Positions 13,986-21,158 of a stretch of 22,437 nt of DNA are shown here, one piece after another; the first letter of the stretch is position 1; the number at the start of each line of letters is the position of its first letter. Source of the stretch: a virus; the IMG/VR virus record IMGVR_UViG_3300046000_010347, positions 1 through 22,437 of that record; one strand, given 5' to 3'. The notes below the pieces were generated by a model that was given only the letters and a program-made list of their open reading frames with translations, did no database searches and was not told the DNA's origin. Made by a program: the position numbers and the translations under genes.

Positions 13986-15866
13986 TTAAATTCCTTCTGG
14001 TAAGATATTTGCCTCATCTATCATACTAATTGTTTCATTTAGTATCAATGATTTTTTCGTTACTAGTTTCTCTAAACCATATTTTTTAATGACATCGGTA
14101 GATTCATTTCTAGCATTCTTCCATGCTACTCTACCTGTTGGGTCATAACCTCTCGGATGTGCATGAGTATTATACTTCACACCTTCTTTAGGTCTACCTG
14201 CTCCTGGCCATCCACCTTCAGGAACTTTAGGAGTTTTTCTTTCCTTTTTTTCCTTTTCTTCATATTCTTTTTCAAGATCTTTATCTACGCCTTCTCCAAA
14301 TGGGTTTGCGCCTTTATCTTCTTCTTTTTCTTCCCCTTCAGCCCCGCCTTCTTTTTCTTTAGCGGCGTCAGCTTCTTCTTGAGCTTTTTTCTTTTTATTA
14401 AATTCTGATTCTGGATCTTCCCCATCTTCAGCAATTTTAGTTGCTCTGTAAACGTCTTTTTGATCTTTAATTATACCAGCTTCAATTTCAATTACATCTT
14501 CTGGAGTAAAGTTAAATACATTTTTATAAATCCATTCTTTAGATATAATTTTACCTTCAAGCATAGATTTTGCTAAATCGACTTTGGTATTATATAAAGT
14601 TAGTTTTTCTTGCTCATATATAGTAGATGGAGAAGTCATTGTTAAATCAAAGTCTAATAACTCAGCATTTTCAAATCCTTGTGCAGATAAATGTACTACA
14701 GCAATTTTGTAAAGTTCTGAAATTATTATTCTTTGTATTCTTTCAATTGTTCTAGCAAAACGAACATCTTCAGCTGCTAATGTTGCTTTACCACCTATTC
14801 CTTCTTCATAACCAATGAAAGCTTTTGGTATTTTCAAACCAGCCATCATTCTATTTCTTAAGTACTCAATATCATCTATTCCTGTAAATTCCATACCTGC
14901 TAAAGTATCAATTTCAGTTCCAGATTGACCTCCCCTTACAGGTAAGAAATAATCTTCTAACATGTTTTGCATGTTAAACTTCAAATTGTAATCTCCCGTT
15001 TGTTGATCAACATAAGGAGTCTTTTTCATTTGGTTGATAATTTTTTGCATGTAATTATCAACTTCTGCAGGAGGTATATTACCTACATCAATTTTAAAGA
15101 TTCTCTTTTCAGGAGCTCTCATTATTCTATGAATTAACATTGCATCTTCCATCAATGTTAATTGTTTCCAAACTTTTCTACCTCCTTCAATCATTGATTT
15201 ACCATATGGTAAGAAGTTTGAATCATTTAATAAACGGAAATGTGCTATTTCAAAATTTTCATAAGTAATATTACCGCCACCTAATTGTTTAAACTGAACG
15301 TGATATGGATTTGCTGGGTCCATTCCTTCTTCTCGAACAATTTCATATGCTGATAAAGGAACTACATTCATAATTCCTACTTCTTCTTGAATGTCTAAAT
15401 GTAAATAGAAATCTCCATATTTACACATATTTCTAACCCATGGCCATAAATTGAAATCTATATTTAAAATATCATAAAATAAATTGTGAAGTATCTTTTT
15501 TACATTTTCATTTTCGCTGGTAATTCTTAATACGTCACCAAAATCATCTTTCATTACAGTTTCATCAGCATATATATCTAATGCCGATGCTATAATTGAA
15601 TCTTGGTCCATTACTTCATAATCTGTATATAATTCAGTCTTTGAAGAAAAGTAATTGTAATTTGGATTATATGTATTTAGTGAATTTGGTCTTACTCCAT
15701 GTAATCTAGTAAACCTATCAATAAATTTTGAATTGTGTACGTTACCCGTAGACTGTAAGTGGTCAGAGTCAATTACTCGTAACTTATCCTTGCCTACTTT
15801 ACGCACTATTACATTAGTATTGAAAAGTCGTTTTAAACGGCCATATAATGTTTTATCGTCTGCCAT
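13986..15866 (-). CDS. 20: Portal vertex protein gp20
   Basis: The dodecameric portal through which DNA enters and leaves the head, and the initiator of prohead assembly. It is 626 residues (T4 gp20: 524). The body shows gp20 features: 'ELYTDYEVMDQDSIIASALD' followed by IYADE, 'WPWVRNMCKYGDFYLHLDI', 'VPLSAYEIVREEG', 'FRLLNDSNFLPYGKSMIEGG' and 'DDIEYLRNRMMAGLKIPKAF' followed by IGYEE. The extra length is mostly C-terminal: residues about 481-550 are a charged, low-complexity Lys/Glu insertion, followed by a Gly/Pro segment and a helical end. It has its own promoter-like motif 20 nt before the ATG. It directly follows gp17, without the gp18-gp19 pair found between them in T4. Confidence 0.96.
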   Translation of the reverse strand: MADDKTLYGRLKRLFNTNVIVRKVGKDKLRVIDSDHLQSTGNVHNSKFIDRFTRLHGVRPNSLNTYNPNYNYFSSKTELYTDYEVMDQDSIIASALDIYADETVMKDDFGDVLRITSENENVKKILHNLFYDILNIDFNLWPWVRNMCKYGDFYLHLDIQEEVGIMNVVPLSAYEIVREEGMDPANPYHVQFKQLGGGNITYENFEIAHFRLLNDSNFLPYGKSMIEGGRKVWKQLTLMEDAMLIHRIMRAPEKRIFKIDVGNIPPAEVDNYMQKIINQMKKTPYVDQQTGDYNLKFNMQNMLEDYFLPVRGGQSGTEIDTLAGMEFTGIDDIEYLRNRMMAGLKIPKAFIGYEEGIGGKATLAAEDVRFARTIERIQRIIISELYKIAVVHLSAQGFENAELLDFDLTMTSPSTIYEQEKLTLYNTKVDLAKSMLEGKIISKEWIYKNVFNFTPEDVIEIEAGIIKDQKDVYRATKIAEDGEDPESEFNKKKKAQEEADAAKEKEGGAEGEEKEEDKGANPFGEGVDKDLEKEYEEKEKKERKTPKVPEGGWPGAGRPKEGVKYNTHAHPRGYDPTGRVAWKNARNESTDVIKKYGLEKLVTKKSLILNETISMIDEANILPEGI

Positions 15867-15885
15867 AATTAATTAAGTGATTTTA

Positions 15886-15895
15886 AATAAATATC
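15886..15895 (-). promoter_or_regulatory. Candidate late promoter motif for gp20
   Basis: Coding-strand GATATTTATT followed by TAAAAT, 20 nt before the portal ATG and 26 nt after the gp17 stop. Confidence 0.58.
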
Positions 15896-15920
15896 TAAAA
15901 TAATAAGAACCAAGTTATTT

Positions 15921-17516
15921 TTACAACAACCATCTTAAATCTTCATCTTGAGTATTTCCTTGACGACCTGTTTGCATTGTCCATCCAGCATTGTTTAAAG
16001 TTCCACTAGCACCATAAACACCAGACCCTCTTCCAAAATTATCTAAAGTTTTTCTATTTAATTCAATCCCTTGTTGACGTAATTGTAATGCTGTATCCCG
16101 TATCCAAAGTCCAATACAAAATGCCATTGTTAAATCGTCATTGTATCCTCTTTGAGCTTCTGCTTTTGAGCCATTCCAAATAAATACCATAAGTTCATCT
16201 ATTAATCGCTTACTGCGAATTACTGGAACTCTTTCTCTCATATACGTATCTAATTTAGATATTACCAAAGGACGAGTTCTTGATGAAGTAGTAAATCCTG
16301 CTGTCATATTTGCAGTGTCTTTTAAATCTACATATCTAGATAATTGTTGAGATACGTCTGATAATTGACCATCTTTAGGAGAATAATATAAATTTTTATA
16401 GCCTCTATCAATTACTACTTGAATAGCTGCCCATCCAACATTTGCATTTTCAATTACTAATAAAGCATCATTATATTCAGTTGCTATGTTTACTAACATA
16501 TTACCATAATCCGTAGTACTTATTTGCCCTTTATACTCCGCAACTTGAGTTACTGATTCTACATCAATTACGTGGAAAGCAGAATAATCTCCTCCATCTC
16601 CACGAGCAACGTCTGCTACTACTATATAATCTCTGGAATAGTCAGGCTGTTCCCAAGTCCATAAATTGCTATCTATACCTCGTTTTTCTTGAGGTTCTTG
16701 AACTGTAGTTTGTTCATACCATTGTAAAGTAGCTCCTTCAATTACAGTATGACCAGAAGTAGTAAAGTCACAATCACATTCTTGAGCAGCTGCTTTAATT
16801 CCTAATAATACATCCTGCTTATCTCTCCATGTTTGGTTTCGATCAGGGTGCACTGTCCAATGCAGCTTAATAGTATTGAATATAGAATTTGGATTAGTTT
16901 CGGCATCTACCCATGTTTTATGAAAGAAATTACCTGTACCGTTAGGTGTTGATAAAATAATTGCTCCTCCTCCTAATGCTAATGTTTGTTGAGCAGAAGT
17001 CCAAATTTCTTCTACATTGGAAATAAATGCTGCCTCATCTACAATCAATAAAGACAATGCTTCAGAACGTCCTGAATCGCCTGATGAAGAAGTTGCTTTG
17101 ATTTGTGAACCATTATTTAAACGAAGTGATAATTTATTATCTTCATTAGCTGGTAATTTCAGCCATGAAGGTAAATTTTCATACATTACTTTTACTTTTA
17201 ATACTAAATTCTTTGCAACCTCTTGTTTAGTTGCAATAACTAAAATATTTTTATCACTGAAGAAAGTCATTAGCCAAAGGGAATATCCCGCTGATAATGT
17301 GGATATGCCTAACTGTCTAGACTTAAGTATGATGTTATAATCATTGTCTCGAAGTTCTAATAAAGCTTCTTCTTGAAATGGATATAAGTGAAAAGGTATT
17401 TTACCTTTTTGTGGGTGTTGAATTTGACAATATTTTTTCATGAAGTGTACAGGGTCTTGTAAACACTTTTTATATTCTTCACGAATAATATTCTTTAATG
17501 TATTAGCATCAGCCAT
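15921..17516 (-). CDS. 17: Large terminase subunit gp17 (packaging ATPase and nuclease)
   Basis: The motor that pumps DNA into the prohead and cuts the concatemer. It is 531 residues (T4 gp17: 610). ATPase domain: a Walker A-like loop KSRQLGIST at 65-73, Walker B LLIVDE at 156-161, and the coupling motif STPNG at 189-193. Nuclease domain: D302 in VVADVARGDGGD, E356 in LVIENAN and D460/D461 in NDDLTMAF, the RNase H-like acidic triad. In T4 the loop reads SRQLGKT; here the Lys of GKT is Ile, and a Lys stands at the loop's start (K65), a variant known in many terminases. It starts 3 nt after the stop of the second spanin-like gene, apparently co-transcribed with it. No gp16 is next to it. Confidence 0.97.
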   Translation of the reverse strand: MADANTLKNIIREEYKKCLQDPVHFMKKYCQIQHPQKGKIPFHLYPFQEEALLELRDNDYNIILKSRQLGISTLSAGYSLWLMTFFSDKNILVIATKQEVAKNLVLKVKVMYENLPSWLKLPANEDNKLSLRLNNGSQIKATSSSGDSGRSEALSLLIVDEAAFISNVEEIWTSAQQTLALGGGAIILSTPNGTGNFFHKTWVDAETNPNSIFNTIKLHWTVHPDRNQTWRDKQDVLLGIKAAAQECDCDFTTSGHTVIEGATLQWYEQTTVQEPQEKRGIDSNLWTWEQPDYSRDYIVVADVARGDGGDYSAFHVIDVESVTQVAEYKGQISTTDYGNMLVNIATEYNDALLVIENANVGWAAIQVVIDRGYKNLYYSPKDGQLSDVSQQLSRYVDLKDTANMTAGFTTSSRTRPLVISKLDTYMRERVPVIRSKRLIDELMVFIWNGSKAEAQRGYNDDLTMAFCIGLWIRDTALQLRQQGIELNRKTLDNFGRGSGVYGASGTLNNAGWTMQTGRQGNTQDEDLRWLL

Positions 17517-17519
17517 AAA

Positions 17520-17957
17520 TTATTTTGTTATTAATAGATATGATGTAGTAATCACACCTACGAATGTCGCAGCTTTCCAAAGAAATGATTTAGTCTTTTG
17601 ACCTTTTAATTCTTTATGTAAGTCGTCAGACATTTTTGTAGCCAATTTAACTTGAGCCTCAAGCTGTTGAATTATAAATGCATTGTTTTTATCTTGCTCA
17701 CCATGCATTTCTAACATAATAGATTTAACTTGAGAAACGCTTTCTAATTTTTCAATTTTAGCATTTAAAAGTTTAACTTCTTCTAAACAGCCGTCATATC
17801 GTAATAAATCTTTTGCAACTTCTTTTGCAATAGGTGTAGGTATACAAACTTCTGTCGTGTCTGGACTACTTGGTATTAAAGGCTGGGTTGTAGCGGTTTG
17901 TGAAAAAGTATTCCAACTCAGGGTTAGAAAGCTTATTAATAGAATTAGTTTTTTCAT
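17520..17957 (-). CDS. Spanin-like secreted protein with C-terminal membrane anchor
   Basis: A 145-residue protein probably acting in the envelope during lysis. Residues 1-20 (MKKLILLISFLTLSWNTFSQ) are a clear signal peptide with a Bacteroidota-style end (FS before Gln). CIPTPIAKEVAKDLLRYDG follows at about 38-56, a stretch I associate with Rz-like proteins of Bacteroidota phages, then a coiled coil (residues about 57-122). Residues about 124-143 (SFLWKAATFVGVITTSYLLI) form a C-terminal membrane helix. No lipobox is present, so it is not a standard Rz1 lipoprotein. Its first 92 bases overlap the end of the upstream 120-aa gene in another frame, resembling the nested Rz/Rz1 arrangement. It is placed directly before the terminase gene, away from the endolysin. 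Confidence 0.75.
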   Translation of the reverse strand: MKKLILLISFLTLSWNTFSQTATTQPLIPSSPDTTEVCIPTPIAKEVAKDLLRYDGCLEEVKLLNAKIEKLESVSQVKSIMLEMHGEQDKNNAFIIQQLEAQVKLATKMSDDLHKELKGQKTKSFLWKAATFVGVITTSYLLITK

Positions 17958-18228
17958 TTGTTTTTTGTTTTACTGTGATTATTGTTTTGTCAATGTGATG
18001 GATATCATTATTAATAGTTACAACTTTTTGCTTAACTGAATCGATTTTTATACCTATTTTGGTATTTACAGCTTTTGCCGAATCTACTTTTACTTGAATA
18101 GATTCAATTTTGTTTTTGTATCCTCTTACGTCTGTCTTAATCCTGTTAGTAGTAAATATATTATAAGCTGCTAATGCAATTATAATAAATAACAGAATAT
18201 TCGAATTGTTGTTTTGTGATGTACTCAT
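17866..18228 (-). CDS. Spanin-like protein with N-terminal membrane anchor and coiled coil
   Basis: A 120-residue protein with a hydrophobic segment at about 9-26 (SNILLFIIIALAAYNIF) and a following periplasmic-type helical region (residues about 30-100) with heptad spacing and many Lys, Asn and Ser (IESIQVKVDSAKAV, KIDSVKQKVVTINNDI). This is the topology of an inner-membrane spanin (Rz). Its C-terminus ends FFTNRYNPAFNTK. It overlaps the next gene by 92 bases, and together they resemble a two-component spanin, though inferred from architecture alone. It has its own promoter-like motif 22 nt before the ATG and is preceded by a strong hairpin. A structural or membrane role unrelated to lysis is possible. 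Confidence 0.7.
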   Translation of the reverse strand: MSTSQNNNSNILLFIIIALAAYNIFTTNRIKTDVRGYKNKIESIQVKVDSAKAVNTKIGIKIDSVKQKVVTINNDIHHIDKTIITVKQKTNEKTNSINKLSNPELEYFFTNRYNPAFNTK

Positions 18229-18231
18229 AGT

Positions 18232-18270
18232 TTACTACCTTTTATTTAATATAAATATAAAAGGTAGTAA
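18232..18270 (-). terminator. Perfect 14-bp inverted repeat with promoter-like motif in its loop
   Basis: Arms TTACTACCTTTTAT (18232-18245) and ATAAAAGGTAGTAA (18257-18270) are perfect complements around an 11-nt loop, filling nearly the whole gap between the 77-aa gene stop (18274) and the next ATG (18228). The ATATTTAT motif (18251-18258) occupies the loop and two bases of one arm. It is AT-rich with no separate T-run, so it might act as a terminator for the upstream unit, a leader RNA hairpin, or a palindromic protein site. The hairpin would also hide the region before the start codon. Confidence 0.75.
18250..18259 (-). promoter_or_regulatory. Candidate late promoter motif for the spanin-like pair and gp17
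   Basis: Coding-strand TATATTTATA followed by TTAAAT, 22 nt before the ATG of the 120-aa gene. It lies in the loop of the 14-bp inverted repeat, so a transcript starting just downstream would contain only one arm. Confidence 0.58.
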
Positions 18271-18273
18271 TTA

Positions 18274-18507
18274 TTAAGATATTTTTGCGGGTGGTGACGG
18301 AGATACAGTTGCTCCTGGACCTCCTCCTGTTACTACTGCTTGACCTGGAGGAGTTATTATTTGTGCTGATTTAATATATAAATCAATTGCAGTTGCTAAA
18401 TCAGCTGCAAGTTGCTGCTGTGCTGTTGCTGTATTTGCTGAAGGTGCTGATTGCTTTAAAAAAGCGGCTAATATTGCTGCTTGAAGCTTTGGTTTAACTA
18501 GACTCAT
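18274..18507 (-). CDS. Small Ala/Pro-rich protein of unknown function
   Basis: A 77-residue protein. The N-terminal 50 residues are helical and Ala-rich (KPKLQAAILAAFLKQSA, then AADLATAIDLYIKSAQI). The rest is a Pro/Gly-rich tail (ITPPGQAVVTGGGPGATVSP, ending SPPAKIS). The 'LA..LA.AID.YIKS..I.TPPG..V' pattern resembles short proteins found among structural genes of several phages, function unknown. It is not recognisable as gp16, having no helix-turn-helix motif. It ends its transcription unit, right before the 14-bp inverted repeat at 18232-18270. Confidence 0.7.
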   Translation of the reverse strand: MSLVKPKLQAAILAAFLKQSAPSANTATAQQQLAADLATAIDLYIKSAQIITPPGQAVVTGGGPGATVSPSPPAKIS

Positions 18508-18519
18508 AACTTTTGGTTT

Positions 18520-19023
18520 TTATTTTTTATCTTTAACTGGGCCGCCTACTATCCATGAATTACATGTTCTAGACCCGGCACATTTGAATTTATGCATCAT
18601 ACAATATCCTAATTTTCCTGCTTCTATTGTATCCCATGCATCTGCTGCTGCATTTTCTGTGTCATCTAATTCTGGCTCAGGTGCATTAAACTCATCACCT
18701 TCCATTACATTTGGAGCTTGAGATACATCTGGTTCAGCATCTAATGCTTTTGCAATACAATTTAAAATTGGAGTAGTAATGTTAAATGCGGCACATGTAT
18801 TACATCTAGATGATTTAGCTTCATCTATTGTTTCCATTTGCCATTTTTCAGCTTTTGCTTTCCAAAATTTAATATTTGGGTTGTTTGGATTCAAAGGACC
18901 ATATCCATACTTATCAATTGCTGTCTGTCTATGTGCTAAATTTACTTCTAAATTTTGAGTAGCTACAGGACATTTTGGTGCGACATCTTCGCCTTCTTTT
19001 ATTAAATCTTTTAATTTTATCAT
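18520..19023 (-). CDS. Cysteine-rich protein with HiPIP-like pattern, conserved-unknown type
   Basis: A 167-residue protein with seven Cys: 18, 74, 77, 89, 141, 148 and 154. The core RCNTCAAF (73-80), LGYCMMHKFKC (138-148) and RTCNSWIVGGP (152-162) has the order C-x2-C ... C ... C-x-x-W seen in high-potential iron-sulfur proteins, so metal or Fe-S binding is plausible. Genes with 'PLNPN.PN..FWKAKAE.W' and this Cys block occur, from memory, in many marine T4-like phages and remain unassigned. Residues 95-130 are acidic. It begins MIKLKDLIKE, nearly the same as the gene just upstream, which is one base away. No export signal is seen. The biochemical role is unknown. Confidence 0.8.
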   Translation of the reverse strand: MIKLKDLIKEGEDVAPKCPVATQNLEVNLAHRQTAIDKYGYGPLNPNNPNIKFWKAKAEKWQMETIDEAKSSRCNTCAAFNITTPILNCIAKALDAEPDVSQAPNVMEGDEFNAPEPELDDTENAAADAWDTIEAGKLGYCMMHKFKCAGSRTCNSWIVGGPVKDKK

Positions 19024-19024
19024 A

Positions 19025-20533
19025 TTATTTTAAATTTAAAATAGATTCTTTAAGCATAGATTCTCTTCTTTTATTTACTGATTCTTGTTTAGCGTCTGTT
19101 GTTTTAGGAGTAATCAAATTTACCTTTCCTGCCTTCATATCAACACCCCATTTTTCAGAGTTACTTACCCCTGGTTGTGGCATTGAGTCTCTTGATGGTG
19201 CCCAATCTTCTGGTTTTGATTTATCTAACATAGTTTTAACATTGGTAACTATTCTGTTAGCAATAGCGTTATCTGATTCAACTCCATTATCTGCCCAAAC
19301 ATTTCTAGCTTTTTCAGTTAAATTTTCATCTACGTATGATTTAACTTTCTCAGGAGTAAATGCTAATAAATTTCCTGCTTTTAAGTTAGCTGAAATTGTT
19401 TTAGTTTCGCCTGAGTCGACTGCAATTGCAGTATGTACAGCTTTTAGTATATCTTTAGGATCTATTTTACCAGTTACATTAATTGCAGAAATTTTAGCAT
19501 TTGGATTAGCTGCATATACTTGTGACCATCTATGGTGCCCGTCTAAAACAAATTTTCCATTATAGGTAATAATTGGATCTGGAAATGTAGCGTTGCCTTT
19601 AAGGAATCCATCTAATGAACCATATTGATCTGTTAATATATTTTTTAAACTTTCTTCAGCTCCAATTTCATTTTGTGTTGGCTTAAGAATTTTAGCGGCA
19701 TATGAAGCTTCTGCTACATTGAATTTTTCATCGTTTGGCTTACCATCTGTTAAACCTGCTTTTAACGCTGCTAATATTTTTGGATCTGATTGGTATTTTT
19801 TAAGTAAATTTACATAACTTTCAACAGAATCAGATTGAAATGCATTTGATAAATCATCTAATTTATATTGCTCCCCATCTTCTTTTAAAATTGATTCTGT
19901 TTGAAGCGCAACTTTAACTAATTTTAATACTTCAGAATTTTTATTATAAAATAACAACAAGTCACTTAATAAACTTTTAAAAGAAGCATAAGGATCTAAC
20001 CTTGCTATCATTATAAAGTCTTGAATTTGTTGTTTTGTATTATTATTTTTTATAGTGGCTTTTATAGAATTTAAAAACGAATCTACTTTTGAAGCATCGG
20101 TATTAGCCATTTCAACTACTTTACCTTTTTTTTTCAAAGCCTCTTTTATGTTTTCTGTATTTTTTGGCAATTTTGCTAGCTTATCATATGCTGCAGTGTC
20201 AACACCTTTTTGAAGTTTTTTATCCCCAAATGCAGCTTGTTCTAAATCTTTATCTGTTGGCATTTCAATAACATCTTCTTCAGTGAACCATCCTTCTACC
20301 ATTGCAGCGGCGTTCATTGCTTGAGCAACATCACCTTGTTTAGCATCTGGAAATTTATCAAATCCTAATTTATAGAATTCATCATAATCACAATCAGCTG
20401 CTAATTTTTTCAATTGAGTTTTGTTTTTTGAAACAAAATCTAATACAGCATTTGTAGTTGATTGTAAATCTACAGTTTGAACTTCTGGTTTTTTTGCTTC
20501 AACTTCTTTTAAAAGGTCTTTTAACTTTATCAT
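19025..20533 (-). CDS. Large protein with ParB/sulfiredoxin-like domain
   Basis: A 502-residue protein. Residues about 315-375 contain 'PDPIITYNGKFVLDGHHRWS' followed by QVYAANP, the signature of the ParB N-terminal/sulfiredoxin-like nucleotide-binding fold, with DGHHR at 331-335. The first 300 residues are mostly helical and Lys/Asp-rich without a recognised domain. Residues 445-455 hold PSRDSMPQPG. The N-terminus MIKLKDLLKEVEAKK shares its first residues with the next gene (MIKLKDLIKE) and contains L-K-E, a candidate gp21 site. A plasmid-partition role is unlikely in this setting. ParB-like folds in phages include CTPases, nucleases and ADP-ribosyltransferase-like enzymes, so I assign only the fold. 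It could be an internal protein delivered with DNA. Confidence 0.8.
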   Translation of the reverse strand: MIKLKDLLKEVEAKKPEVQTVDLQSTTNAVLDFVSKNKTQLKKLAADCDYDEFYKLGFDKFPDAKQGDVAQAMNAAAMVEGWFTEEDVIEMPTDKDLEQAAFGDKKLQKGVDTAAYDKLAKLPKNTENIKEALKKKGKVVEMANTDASKVDSFLNSIKATIKNNNTKQQIQDFIMIARLDPYASFKSLLSDLLLFYNKNSEVLKLVKVALQTESILKEDGEQYKLDDLSNAFQSDSVESYVNLLKKYQSDPKILAALKAGLTDGKPNDEKFNVAEASYAAKILKPTQNEIGAEESLKNILTDQYGSLDGFLKGNATFPDPIITYNGKFVLDGHHRWSQVYAANPNAKISAINVTGKIDPKDILKAVHTAIAVDSGETKTISANLKAGNLLAFTPEKVKSYVDENLTEKARNVWADNGVESDNAIANRIVTNVKTMLDKSKPEDWAPSRDSMPQPGVSNSEKWGVDMKAGKVNLITPKTTDAKQESVNKRRESMLKESILNLK

Positions 20534-20534
20534 T

Positions 20535-21152
20535 TTATTTTTGTTGTAAGTGAGTCATTAATACTCCTCCCATTTGAGAAGCGTGATTGATGATATGATT
20601 TACAGTATCATTATCTAATTTTGTTTTCTTTTTAGTAAAATCTAATCCTAATATACCAATGAATTTACCTTCTATTGTTTTAATAGCAAATAAATAAACT
20701 GATTTGCATCCTGATTCTTCTGCTACATATTTAAGACCGTATGTTGCAATAGTCTCATCTTTTAAATCTGAAATTTCTATACAGTCATTATCTAATAAAT
20801 GATTAATAGATTTTGAAAATATGTTTACAGGAATATTTTGATAATTGGATTGTATTGAAAATGTTCCATTTTTTATTGTTTCATAGAAAATACTAAACTT
20901 TGCTATGGATTTTCCTGTTGGATAAAAATGACCTCCGTTATGAAATTGCGATACCCATACTCGATCAGCATGGTATTCTTCTTTTAAGTGCTCTATTTTA
21001 GTAGTAATTAAATTACTAACTTCAATTGCCTCGCGCACCATGTCACTTGGTTTTTTTCGAAGTTCCAACTTATGCTTAACATAAGTAACGATTAGTGGAC
21101 CTGCTACCCCTGTGCAAAAAGCACCAACTAAACCAATTAACGTATTATCCAT
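20535..21152 (-). CDS. Membrane-anchored GAF-like domain protein
   Basis: A 205-residue protein with one N-terminal membrane segment (residues about 5-25, LIGLVGAFCTGVAGPLIVTYV, 21 residues) and a soluble domain. The soluble part shows 'RVWVSQFHNGGHFYPTG' (64-80), then 'KFSIFYETI', and ends with 'SVYLFAIKTIEGKFIGILGL', the strand order of GAF sensor domains. The FHNG motif at about 70-73 is shared with unannotated phage and bacterial GAF-like proteins, from memory. No catalytic domain is attached, so it may sense a small molecule or bind a partner at the membrane. A holin function is unlikely from its size. It sits one base upstream of the ParB-like gene. Confidence 0.75.
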   Translation of the reverse strand: MDNTLIGLVGAFCTGVAGPLIVTYVKHKLELRKKPSDMVREAIEVSNLITTKIEHLKEEYHADRVWVSQFHNGGHFYPTGKSIAKFSIFYETIKNGTFSIQSNYQNIPVNIFSKSINHLLDNDCIEISDLKDETIATYGLKYVAEESGCKSVYLFAIKTIEGKFIGILGLDFTKKKTKLDNDTVNHIINHASQMGGVLMTHLQQK

Positions 21153-21158
21153 ATAATA

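Noticed and set aside
17520-17957. Rz1-type outer-membrane lipoprotein
   Set aside because: The signal peptide ends in FSQ and the first Cys is at residue 38, so no lipobox is present.
18274-18507. Small terminase gp16
   Set aside because: It is near gp17 and small, but shows no DNA-binding helix-turn-helix or central oligomerisation core and has a Pro/Gly tail unlike gp16.
19025-20533. Plasmid-type ParB partition gene
   Set aside because: Only the small DGHHR-containing fold is shared; there is no helix-turn-helix, no ParA neighbour and no centromere-like repeats.
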